Shown here piece after piece: positions 1 through 5,705 of a stretch of 6,431 nucleotides of DNA. The position numbers and the translations under genes were made by a program. Source of the DNA: Pseudomonadota bacterium (GTDB lineage: Bacteria; Pseudomonadota; Alphaproteobacteria; Rhizobiales; Xanthobacteraceae); the NCBI GenBank assembly GCA_023390695.1, contig JAEWCJ010000219.1, positions 1 to 6,431 on the forward strand. Reading direction: 5' to 3'. The stretch's first letter is position 1. Each line of letters starts with the position of its first letter. The notes below the pieces were generated by a model. It saw only the letters and a list, made by a program, of their open reading frames with translations, searched no databases and was not told where the DNA came from.

Positions 1-1161
1 GCCGATTATCCGCCCGGCTTCTATGGCCCACCGGAGGGATTGCTCGCCGTCAACACATTGACGGCCGCCGACCGGCTGCAGCCGATGGATTATGCGGGAC
101 TGAACGCGCGCCGGGAGGCGTACCGGCTGACCGAACCGCTCGACCTTCGCGGGCCGATCCTGCTCGCTTCGCTGGCGATGCTGCTGATCGACGCGCTGAT
201 CGTGTTCTGGCTCTCCGGCGGCATCAGCCGCGTTCTGCGCCGCCGCCGTGCCGTCGCCGCGGTGACGATGTTCGCGATTGCCGTGTGTGCCATCGCCGCG
301 CCGCCGCCGTCCTTTGCGCAAACCAGTTCTCCAGCCAGACCCAGTTCCACAGGCCCGGCAGCGGCTGTTCCGGCACAATCGCAGGCGCAAGCTGACGACT
401 TCGCGATGAAGGCCGCGCTGGAAACCCGGCTCGCTTATGTGATCACCGGCGATGCGGAAACCGACGCCGTCAGCAAGTCCGGCCTTAGCGGCCTGACCCT
501 GTTCATGGCGCAACGGACCGCGCTGGAAGCGGGCGAGCCGATGGGGCTCGATATCGCACGCGACGAGCTCAGTTTTTTTCCGCTGATCTATTGGCCGATC
601 GTGCCCGGCGCGCCGAAGCCGACGCCGGCCGCACTCGCGCGCATCGACGCCTATATGAAACAGGGCGGCACCGTGCTGTTCGACACGCGCGACGCGATCA
701 TGGCGCCGCCCGGACCCGGCGGCGAAACGCGCAGTCCGGGCATGGCGGCATTGCGCGAGATTGTCGGCTCGCTCGACATTCCCGAGCTTGAGGTGGTCTC
801 GAAAGACCACGTGCTCACCAAGACCTTCTTTCTGCTGCGCGACTTCCCGGGCCGGTTCAGTTCCGGGCAGCTCTGGGTGGAAGCGCTGCAGTCGAATGAC
901 GAACTCGACGAGGAAACCGAGAGCCGCCCGGCGCGCGCGGGCGACGGCGTATCGTCGATCATGATCACATCCAATGATCTCGCCGGCGCCTGGGCGATGC
1001 GCCCGGACGGGCAGGCGATGCTGCCGATGGTGGCGAGCGAACCGCGCCAGCGCGAAATGGCCTTCCGCGCCGGCGTCAACATCGTGATGTACACGCTCAC
1101 CGGCAACTACAAGGCGGATCAGGTGCATATCCCAGCCTTGCTGGAACGGCTGGGGCAATAG
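1..1161 (+). CDS. DUF4159 domain membrane protein, C-terminal part (5' end outside window)
   Basis: The frame is open from base 1, so this is the 3' end of a longer gene (386 residues visible). Numbering from base 1, a hydrophobic segment lies at about 52-71, followed by an arginine-rich turn (LRRRR) and a second hydrophobic segment at about 84-102. A Pro/Ala/Ser/Gln-rich linker follows, then a soluble domain from about 140 to the end. That domain has features I recognise from DUF4159: a start like LAYVITGDAETD, the stretch FFPLIYWPIVPG, GGTVLFDTRD, and the ending YTLTGNYKADQVHIPALLER. Full-length relatives are around 900 residues and begin with a BatA-like membrane region, which would lie upstream. 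The next gene starts 66 bp downstream on the same strand, so the two are probably co-transcribed. Biochemical function is unknown; the family occurs with MoxR ATPases and DUF58/VWA proteins, suggesting a role in envelope protein assembly or stress. Family call is firm, function is not. Confidence 0.88.
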   Translation, partial: ADYPPGFYGPPEGLLAVNTLTAADRLQPMDYAGLNARREAYRLTEPLDLRGPILLASLAMLLIDALIVFWLSGGISRVLRRRRAVAAVTMFAIAVCAIAAPPPSFAQTSSPARPSSTGPAAAVPAQSQAQADDFAMKAALETRLAYVITGDAETDAVSKSGLSGLTLFMAQRTALEAGEPMGLDIARDELSFFPLIYWPIVPGAPKPTPAALARIDAYMKQGGTVLFDTRDAIMAPPGPGGETRSPGMAALREIVGSLDIPELEVVSKDHVLTKTFFLLRDFPGRFSSGQLWVEALQSNDELDEETESRPARAGDGVSSIMITSNDLAGAWAMRPDGQAMLPMVASEPRQREMAFRAGVNIVMYTLTGNYKADQVHIPALLERLGQ

Positions 1162-1163
1162 GA

Positions 1164-1205
1164 GCGACGGCAGAAAGCGAACCTCGGTTTTTCGTTCGCT
1201 GTCGC
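1164..1205 (+). other. Intercistronic stem-loop between the two membrane-protein genes
   Basis: Two stacked inverted repeats are visible. AGCGAAC (1176-1182) pairs perfectly with GTTCGCT (1194-1200) across an 11-base loop containing five T residues. GCGAC (1164-1168) pairs with GTCGC (1201-1205), with a seven-base one-sided bulge. Together they give a 12-bp stem that starts two bases after the stop codon and ends 11 bases before the Shine-Dalgarno sequence of the next gene. The T run is in the loop, not after the stem, so this is not a classical intrinsic terminator. An mRNA-processing or stability hairpin, or a partial attenuator, would fit. Structure is read by eye; function is inferred. 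Confidence 0.4.
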
Positions 1206-1227
1206 GACAGGCAAGTAGGAGTGCCGC

Positions 1228-3294
1228 GTGGATTTCGGAATCGACTTCGCACCGCTGGTCCCGGCCTATGTCCTCTGGGCGGGCGCCGCGCTTGCCGTTG
1301 TGGTGACGATTCTGCTGCTGCTCTCGCGCAGCCGCGGGGCGTTCATTCGCGCCGCGGCGCTGGCGCTGCTGGTGCTGGCGCTGGCCAATCCCTCCTTCAC
1401 CAAACAGGACCGCGAGCCGTTGTCCTCGGTTGCCGTGGTGGTGGTCGATAAAAGCCCCAGCCAGAATTTCGGCGAACGGGCCCAGCAGACGGAGGAAACC
1501 CGCGCCGCGCTCAATGACAGGCTTTCGCGCATTCCCGGCCTCGAGGTGCGCTTTGTCGAGGCCGGGCAGGCCGACGGCGAGACCGACGGCACGCGGCTGT
1601 TCACGGCGCTCGGCGCCGCGCTCGCCGATGTGCCGCCGGACCGCGTCGCCGGCGCGTTTCTGATTACCGACGGCCGTGTACATGACGTGCCGACGGATGC
1701 CGCCTCGCTCGGCTTCGCCGCCCCGCTGCATACTTTGATCACCGGCAAGCCGGATGAGCGCGACCGCCGGGTCGTGCTGACCTCGGCGCCGCGTTTCGGC
1801 ATTGTCGGGCAGTCGCAGATCATCGGCTTCCGCGTCGAGGACCAGGGCGTGCGCCCGGGCACCGCGCGCATCACCGTGCGCCGCAACGGCGAGGCGATCG
1901 AGAACCGCACCGTCAACACCAACGTGCCGCTGCGCACGAATGTGCCGATCCCGCATGCGGGCCCGAACATCGTCGAGATCGAAGCCTCGCCGCTCGAAAA
2001 CGAACTGACGCCGGTGAACAACCGCGCCGTCGTCTCCATCGACGGCGTGCGCGACAAGTTGCGCGTGCTGCTCGTCTCCGGCGAGCCGCATGCCGGCGAG
2101 CGCACATGGCGCAACCTGCTGAAGTCCGACGCGTCGGTCGACCTCGTGCATTTCACCATTCTGCGTCCGCCGGAAAAGCAGGACGGCACGCCGATCAACG
2201 AATTGTCGCTGATCGCATTCCCGACCCGCGAATTGTTCCAGCAGAAGATCGGCGAATTCCATCTCATCATCTTCGATCGCTATGCGCGGCAGGGGGTGCT
2301 GCCGATCATCTATTTCGACAATATCGCCCGCTATGTGCGCGAGGGCGGCGCGGTGCTGGTCGCAGCCGGCCCCGATTACGCGAGCCCGACAAGCCTGTGG
2401 CGCACGCCGCTCGACGCCATCCTGCCGGCGGAGCCCTTCGGCACCATGACCGAGCAGGCCTTCCGCGCGCGGCTGACCGATCTCGGCAAGCGCCATCCGG
2501 TGACGCGCGATCTCGAAGGCTCGCAGAACGATCCGCCGCACTGGAGCCGCTGGTTCCGCGTCGTCGATGCGAAGGTCGGGCAGGGTTCGGCGGTGATGGA
2601 AGGGCCGAACGGCAAGCCGCTGCTGGTGCTCTCGCGCGAGGGCGAGGGGCGTGTCGCGCTGCTGCTGTCCGACCATATCTGGCTGTGGGCACGCGGCTTC
2701 GAAGGCGGCGGGCCGCATCTGGATCTCCTGCGCAAGCTGTCGCACTGGCTGATGAAGCAGCCGGATCTGGAGGAGGAATCGCTGCGTCTGGTGGCGCGCG
2801 GACGCGATCTCACCATCGAGCGGCAGAGCATGGCGGAAAACGTGGCGCCGGTGACGGTGACGACGCCGTCCGGCGAGACGCGCACCGTGGATCTGCAATC
2901 GAGCGAGCCCGGTTTGTGGCGCGGCGCGACGCCGGCCAATGAACTCGGGCTCTGGCGCGCCACCGACGGCACCTTGATGACGCTCGTCAATGTCGGGCCG
3001 GTCAATCCGCGCGAATTCGCGGAAGTGACGTCGTCGGTCGACGTGCTGAAGCCGCTTGCCGAGGCGACCGGCGGCGATGCGCGGCGGCTCGACGATAACG
3101 GTGCGCTGCGGGTGCCGCGCATTGTCGGCGTGCGCTCGAGCGAAACCTTCAAGGGCGAGGACTGGCTCGGTGTGAAGCTGCGCGACGCTTCGGTCGTGCG
3201 CGGCATCGGCGTGCTGCCGGTCTTTGCCGGCTTCCTCGGCCTGCTGCTGCTGGTCGGTTCGCTCGCCGCGACCTGGGCGCGGGAAGGGCGATAG
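1228..3294 (+). CDS. VWA / glutamine-amidotransferase-like membrane protein
   Basis: A complete 688-residue protein. The GTG start follows TAGGAG (1216-1221) at six bases, and no better start is seen. Two hydrophobic segments (about 11-32 and 39-55) lead into a VWA-type fold. DKSPS (74-78) is a DxSxS metal-site motif, GTRLFTAL (121-128) supplies the expected Thr, and ITDGR (146-150) the expected Asp, so the MIDAS looks complete. Residues 180-275 look like a beta-sandwich domain. Residues 278 to about 515 resemble class I glutamine-amidotransferase-like domains (RVLLVSGEPHAG near the start, REGGAVLVAAGPDY at 371-384), but I see no nucleophile Cys, so enzymatic activity is doubtful. A final hydrophobic segment lies at 660-681, followed by a short Arg-containing tail. 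Most of the protein probably faces the periplasm between its membrane anchors. It follows the DUF4159 gene, the usual arrangement in alphaproteobacterial MoxR/DUF58 operons. A scaffold or sensor role in the envelope is plausible but inferred. Confidence 0.88.
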   Translation: MDFGIDFAPLVPAYVLWAGAALAVVVTILLLLSRSRGAFIRAAALALLVLALANPSFTKQDREPLSSVAVVVVDKSPSQNFGERAQQTEETRAALNDRLSRIPGLEVRFVEAGQADGETDGTRLFTALGAALADVPPDRVAGAFLITDGRVHDVPTDAASLGFAAPLHTLITGKPDERDRRVVLTSAPRFGIVGQSQIIGFRVEDQGVRPGTARITVRRNGEAIENRTVNTNVPLRTNVPIPHAGPNIVEIEASPLENELTPVNNRAVVSIDGVRDKLRVLLVSGEPHAGERTWRNLLKSDASVDLVHFTILRPPEKQDGTPINELSLIAFPTRELFQQKIGEFHLIIFDRYARQGVLPIIYFDNIARYVREGGAVLVAAGPDYASPTSLWRTPLDAILPAEPFGTMTEQAFRARLTDLGKRHPVTRDLEGSQNDPPHWSRWFRVVDAKVGQGSAVMEGPNGKPLLVLSREGEGRVALLLSDHIWLWARGFEGGGPHLDLLRKLSHWLMKQPDLEEESLRLVARGRDLTIERQSMAENVAPVTVTTPSGETRTVDLQSSEPGLWRGATPANELGLWRATDGTLMTLVNVGPVNPREFAEVTSSVDVLKPLAEATGGDARRLDDNGALRVPRIVGVRSSETFKGEDWLGVKLRDASVVRGIGVLPVFAGFLGLLLLVGSLAATWAREGR

Positions 3295-3310
3295 CGCCGT
3301 GTAACGAAGG

Positions 3311-3355
3311 TCCCGGGTCTGCGTCGCACCACGTGGTGCTGCGCCGCGCCCGGGA
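3311..3355. terminator. Palindrome between convergent genes, candidate bidirectional terminator or repeat
   Basis: TCCCGGG (3311-3317) is complementary to CCCGGGA (3349-3355). The centre is a perfect 14-base palindrome, GCACCACGTGGTGC (3326-3339), and the intervening arms pair partly. It lies in the 70-bp gap between the stop codons of the VWA-protein gene (plus) and the acetyltransferase gene (minus), where a terminator serving both strands would be expected. No T run follows on either side, so a Rho-independent mechanism is not certain. From memory, intergenic palindromes bounded by CCCGGG-type arms with a variable centre are common in Bradyrhizobium-like genomes, so this may be one copy of a dispersed repeat. 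Confidence 0.45.
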
Positions 3356-3364
3356 CAGAAATCA

Positions 3365-3874
3365 CTAGACCGTCTCCCAGTCCGGCAGCATTTCGCCGGT
3401 CACACCCTCGAAGGCGCCGGCGGCGAGTTCGCTGACCAGGAGCCGCGCCGGGTCGACCGGTCCCGGCATCTTCACCTGGCCCTTGCGGACGCGCGTGAAG
3501 CCGAGCGGCCCGTAATAGGGCTCGTCGCCCACCAGCAGCACCAGCTTGTGCCCCCGCGCCTTTGCCTCCTCGCAGGCGCGCGCGACCAGCGCCTTGGCGA
3601 TGCCGCGGCCGCGGAACGGGGGCTCCACCGTCAGCGGCCCGAGCAGCAGCGCGCGCGTCTTGCCGATGGTGACATGCGAGAGCCGCACCGAGCCGACCAG
3701 CAGGGTGCCGATGCGGGCGGTGAAGGACAAGGCCGGATCGTGGCTGACGCCCTCGCGGATGCGGTAGGCGGTGCGGGCGAAGCGGCCGGGGCCGAAGGTG
3801 CGTTCGTGCAGCCGTTCGATCTGAACGGCGTCGTCGGGCGATTCCGGCAGGATGGTCAGCGACAGGTCGGTCAT
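3365..3874 (-). CDS. GNAT family N-acetyltransferase (YhbS-like)
   Basis: A 169-residue protein with the layout of a single-domain GNAT enzyme, which transfers an acetyl group from acetyl-CoA to an amine; the substrate cannot be told. The acetyl-CoA pyrophosphate loop is visible as RGRGIA (88-93, fitting R/QxxGxG/A) after the beta strand LLGPLTVEP (78-86). YYGPLGF (120-126) matches the late GNAT motif typical of the YhbS group (COG3153). I chose the ATG at 3874 (MTDLSLTI). An in-frame ATG at 3892 adds six residues. A still longer frame reaching 4051 would draw its N-terminus from a repeat element and is unlikely. Neither near start has a good Shine-Dalgarno; the only strong purine tract, GGAGGAG (complement of 3914-3920), is too far upstream. 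The gene converges on the VWA-protein gene and diverges from the reductase gene, with repeat copy 1 in between. Confidence 0.85.
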   Translation of the reverse strand: MTDLSLTILPESPDDAVQIERLHERTFGPGRFARTAYRIREGVSHDPALSFTARIGTLLVGSVRLSHVTIGKTRALLLGPLTVEPPFRGRGIAKALVARACEEAKARGHKLVLLVGDEPYYGPLGFTRVRKGQVKMPGPVDPARLLVSELAAGAFEGVTGEMLPDWETV

Positions 3875-3923
3875 ACGGCGAGCGATTAGCATTTCGGGGG
3901 AGGGAAATCCATTCTCCTCCGTC

Positions 3924-4064
3924 GTCGTCCCCGCGCACGATCTCGGGTTTACCCGAGATCGGATTTTTCCATTGCATAAGTCGGCTAAAGCCGACTTGTG
4001 CTTGGCGACCCATAAACACCTCGGTAGCAATGTGGCTATGGGTCCCCGCATGCGCGGGGACGAC
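3924..4064 (+). repeat. 141-bp palindromic MITE-like element, copy 1
   Basis: The ends form a perfect 14-bp terminal inverted repeat: GTCGTCCCCGCGCA (3924-3937) and TGCGCGGGGACGAC (4051-4064). Inside are a hairpin with perfect 9-bp arms GATCTCGGG/CCCGAGATC around TTTA, a hairpin with AAGTCGGCT/AGCCGACTT around AA (3978-3997), CCCATA/TATGGG arms near 4009-4042, and a terminal hairpin GTCCCCGC-ATGC-GCGGGGAC (4042-4061). A second copy of identical length lies at 5204-5344 in reverse orientation. It encodes no protein. A clear target-site duplication is not visible at this copy. The size and palindromic ends suggest a non-autonomous mobile element or REP-type repeat of Hyphomicrobiales. It occupies about half of the 279-bp divergent region between the acetyltransferase and reductase genes. 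Confidence 0.85.
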
Positions 4065-4100
4065 CGGCAATTTCTAATCGCGCTTTACGCAACTTCGTCA

Positions 4101-4128
4101 TTGCCAGGCGCGCCGCACGGCCTAGATA
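4101..4128 (+). promoter_or_regulatory. Candidate sigma-70-type promoter for the hydroquinone reductase gene
   Basis: TTGCCA (4101-4106) and TAGATA (4123-4128) are separated by 16 bases and resemble -35 and -10 boxes. Transcription would begin about 20 bases before the ATG at 4154, giving a short leader that still contains the Shine-Dalgarno GGAG (4144-4147). The site lies between repeat copy 1 and the gene. This is a by-eye match to a loose consensus, and alphaproteobacterial promoters are degenerate. Confidence 0.35.
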
Positions 4129-4153
4129 GGATGCACGGGCAACGGAGACTTTC

Positions 4154-5134
4154 ATGGGCTTTTTCATCGACGGCGTGTGGCACGACAAGTGGTATGACAC
4201 CGGCAAGAGCGGCGGGCGTTTCGAGCGCGAGCCGACGCGCTTCCGCAACTGGATCACCGCCGACGGCGCGCCCGGCCCGAGCGGCAAGGGCGGCTTCCTC
4301 GCCGAAGGCGGGCGCTATCATCTCTATGTCTGTCTCGCCTGTCCCTGGGCGCACCGCACGCTGATCTTCCGCAAGCTGAAGAAGCTCGACGATCTGATCA
4401 CGGTTTCCACCGTGTCGCCGCTGATGGGCGAGGTCGGCTGGACCTTCAACGAGGCCGAGGGCTCGAGCGGCGATGGCGTCAACCACGCGAAGACGCTCGG
4501 CGATATCTATCTGAAGGCGGATCCGAAATATTCCGGCCGCGTCACCGTGCCGGTGCTGTGGGACCGCAAGACGAACACCATCGTCAACAACGAATCCTCC
4601 GAAATCATCCGCATGTTCAATGCGGCGTTCAACGCGCTGACCCGCGACCGCACCGATTATTATCCGGAAAAGCTGCGCGGCGAGATCGACCGCATCAACG
4701 AGCTGGTCTACGCGAACATCAACAACGGCGTCTATCGCGCCGGCTTCGCGACCACGCAGGAGGCGTATGAGGAAGCCTTCGTGAAACTGTTCGATGCGCT
4801 CGATACCGTCGAGGCCACGCTGGCGGGACACCGCTATCTCGCCGGCAGCGCGCTCACCGAAGCCGACTGGCGGCTGTTCACCACGCTGATCCGCTTCGAC
4901 GCCGTCTATGTCGGCCACTTCAAGTGCAACAAGCGCCGCATCGCCGATTATCCGAACCTGTCGAATTATCTGCGCGAATTGTACCAGGTGCCCGGCGTCG
5001 CGGTGACCGTCGATCTGGCGCAGATCAAGACGCATTATTATGCGAGCCACAAGACCATCAATCCGACCGGCATCGTGCCGCTGGGGCCGGAGCTGGATTT
5101 TTCGGCGCCGCACGACCGGGGGCGCTTTGGGTAA
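4154..5134 (+). CDS. yqjG: Glutathionyl-hydroquinone reductase (Xi-class glutathione transferase)
   Basis: A complete 326-residue protein, close to the usual length of about 320-330. The ATG is preceded by GGAG (4144-4147) at a six-base spacing. It matches the YqjG/PcpF/ECM4 family, which uses glutathione to reduce glutathionyl-hydroquinones to hydroquinones through a catalytic cysteine, in the cytoplasm. In the N-terminal thioredoxin-like domain the active-site motif CPWAHR lies at 63-68 with Cys63 as nucleophile. VPVLWD (132-137) carries the cis-proline, and NESSEI (146-151) is the loop that binds the glutamyl end of glutathione. The helical C-terminal domain has LAGSALTEAD (229-238) with the N-capping T-x-x-D, then RFDAVYVGHFKCNKRR (247-262). 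The closing KTHYYASHKTINPTGIVP (292-309) includes the Tyr pair expected in this family. The gene stands alone: divergent from the acetyltransferase gene, followed by palindromic repeats, and bracketed by two inverted copies of the 141-bp element. A role in quinone or aromatic-compound detoxification is inferred from the family. Confidence 0.94.
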   Translation: MGFFIDGVWHDKWYDTGKSGGRFEREPTRFRNWITADGAPGPSGKGGFLAEGGRYHLYVCLACPWAHRTLIFRKLKKLDDLITVSTVSPLMGEVGWTFNEAEGSSGDGVNHAKTLGDIYLKADPKYSGRVTVPVLWDRKTNTIVNNESSEIIRMFNAAFNALTRDRTDYYPEKLRGEIDRINELVYANINNGVYRAGFATTQEAYEEAFVKLFDALDTVEATLAGHRYLAGSALTEADWRLFTTLIRFDAVYVGHFKCNKRRIADYPNLSNYLRELYQVPGVAVTVDLAQIKTHYYASHKTINPTGIVPLGPELDFSAPHDRGRFG

Positions 5135-5141
5135 TTCCGCT

Positions 5142-5398
5142 CTCATCCTGAAAGCTTTGCCGAGAACGCGTCGCTGAAAGCCGGTGCTTGTCATTTTCTC
5201 CGAGTCGTTCCCGCACAAGCGGGAACCCATAACCACTTCGATAGCAGTGTGACTATGGGGCCCCAAGCACAAGCCGGCTGTAGCCGACTTGTGCAATGGA
5301 AAACTCCGATCTCCGGTAAACCCGAGATCGGGCGCGGGGACGACTTCTGAGATTGCTGCTGCGCCTTCACAAATTTCCGGCCAAGCTCTCAGGATGAG
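5142..5398. repeat. Outer inverted repeat (16-bp arms) enclosing element copy 2
   Basis: The left arm CTCATCCTGAAAGCTT (5142-5157) and right arm AAGCTCTCAGGATGAG (5383-5398) are inverted repeats matching at 15 of 16 positions. The left arm begins seven bases after the stop codon of the reductase gene. The arms enclose 46 bases, the whole 141-bp element copy 2, and 38 more bases. CTCATCCTGAG...CTCAGGATGAG-type arms are, from memory, a frequent intergenic palindrome in Bradyrhizobium-like genomes, normally with a short centre. This suggests an older palindrome, possibly the terminator of the reductase gene, that was split by later insertion. Confidence 0.6.
5204..5344 (-). repeat. 141-bp palindromic MITE-like element, copy 2 (inverted relative to copy 1)
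   Basis: Its reverse complement aligns to 3924-4064 without gaps over 141 bases, with 22 differences by hand count (about 84% identity). Terminal arms GTCGTTCCCGC (5204-5214) and GCGGGGACGAC (5334-5344) match at 10 of 11 pairs. The same four internal hairpins are present: GTTCCCGC-ACAA-GCGGGAAC (5205-5224 region), CCCATA/TATGGG, ACAAGCCGGCT/AGCCGACTTGT, and GATCTCCGG/CCCGAGATC with one mismatch. Most differences fall in the central part of the CCCATA/TATGGG hairpin. Flanks TTCTCCGA (5196-5203) and TTCTGAGA (5345-5352) match at 6 of 8 positions, a weak candidate target-site duplication. It encodes no protein. Confidence 0.85.
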
Positions 5399-5446
5399 GC
5401 CGTGATAGGATGAAGCGTGGAAATGAAACGCCGAAGAGGACGCAGC

Positions 5447-5689
5447 ATGCGGCTTCACGTCTACGGAATCTGCGCAGTGCTTGCGCTCGCTCTCACATCC
5501 GCCGCCGATGCGCGGCCGCAGAACAATCCGGGCCAGACCTTCGTGCCCGGCCATTACGCGTGGGACGCGCGTCAGCGCGGCTATGTCTGGGTGCAGAGCC
5601 GCTGGGAGCGCAATCCGCGCGGCCGGCAATCGGCCGGCATCGGCTGGAGCTTCACGGGCGGGCGCTGGCAATTCACGCCGGGGCGCTGA
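5447..5689 (+). CDS. Small secreted aromatic-rich protein, hypothetical
   Basis: An 80-residue protein. The ATG at 5447 is chosen because AGAGGA (5435-5440) lies six bases upstream and the translation then begins directly with a signal peptide. In-frame alternatives GTG 5417 and ATG 5423 add ten or eight mostly basic residues and have weaker support. Residues 1-22 (MRLHVYGICAVLALALTSAADA) show a short basic start, a hydrophobic core and an ADA cleavage site, so export to the periplasm is likely. The mature part of about 58 residues is rich in Trp, Tyr, Gly and Arg with repeated spacing: FVPGHYAW (32-39), YVWVQSRW (46-53) and GWSFTGGRW (66-74). This resembles small periplasmic proteins with W-x-x-G-x-W/YxWxxGxW repeats. 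No catalytic motif is seen and the function is unknown. It converges on the next gene with a 13-bp gap. Confidence 0.72.
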   Translation: MRLHVYGICAVLALALTSAADARPQNNPGQTFVPGHYAWDARQRGYVWVQSRWERNPRGRQSAGIGWSFTGGRWQFTPGR

Positions 5690-5705
5690 GCGCATCACAC
5701 GCTCA
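5687..5705. terminator. Hairpin spanning the two convergent stop codons, weak candidate terminator
   Basis: TGAGCG (5687-5692) pairs perfectly with CGCTCA (5700-5705) around a seven-base loop. The left arm begins with the TGA of the secreted-protein gene, and the right arm ends with the complement of the TGA of the minus-strand gene. GGG (5681-5683) and CCC (5707-5709) could extend the stem across an internal loop. There is no T run. It is short and may be coincidental, but it is the only structure in the 13-bp gap. Confidence 0.25.

Noticed and set aside
1266..2270. Minus-strand reading frame of 334 codons antisense to the VWA-protein gene
   Set aside because: Ser/Arg/Thr-rich shadow translation, no start context, fully inside a strong plus-strand gene.
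3875..4051. N-terminal extension of the acetyltransferase to an ATG at 4051
   Set aside because: The extra 59 residues would be encoded mostly by the palindromic repeat element and add nothing that belongs to a GNAT fold.
2376..4070. Long minus-strand reading frame (564 codons) running antisense through the VWA gene end, the acetyltransferase gene and repeat copy 1
   Set aside because: It overlaps two well-supported genes in other frames, begins inside a palindromic repeat and has low-complexity Arg/Pro/Ser-rich translation typical of GC-rich shadow frames.
4065..5203. Invertible gene switch driven by the inverted element pair
   Set aside because: No recombinase gene is in the window and 84% identity over 141 bp gives only short perfect matches, so regular inversion is not supported; kept only as a test within the element finding.
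5384..5446. Promoter for the secreted-protein gene near GATAGGAT (5404-5411)
   Set aside because: No acceptable -35 box lies at the right distance upstream.
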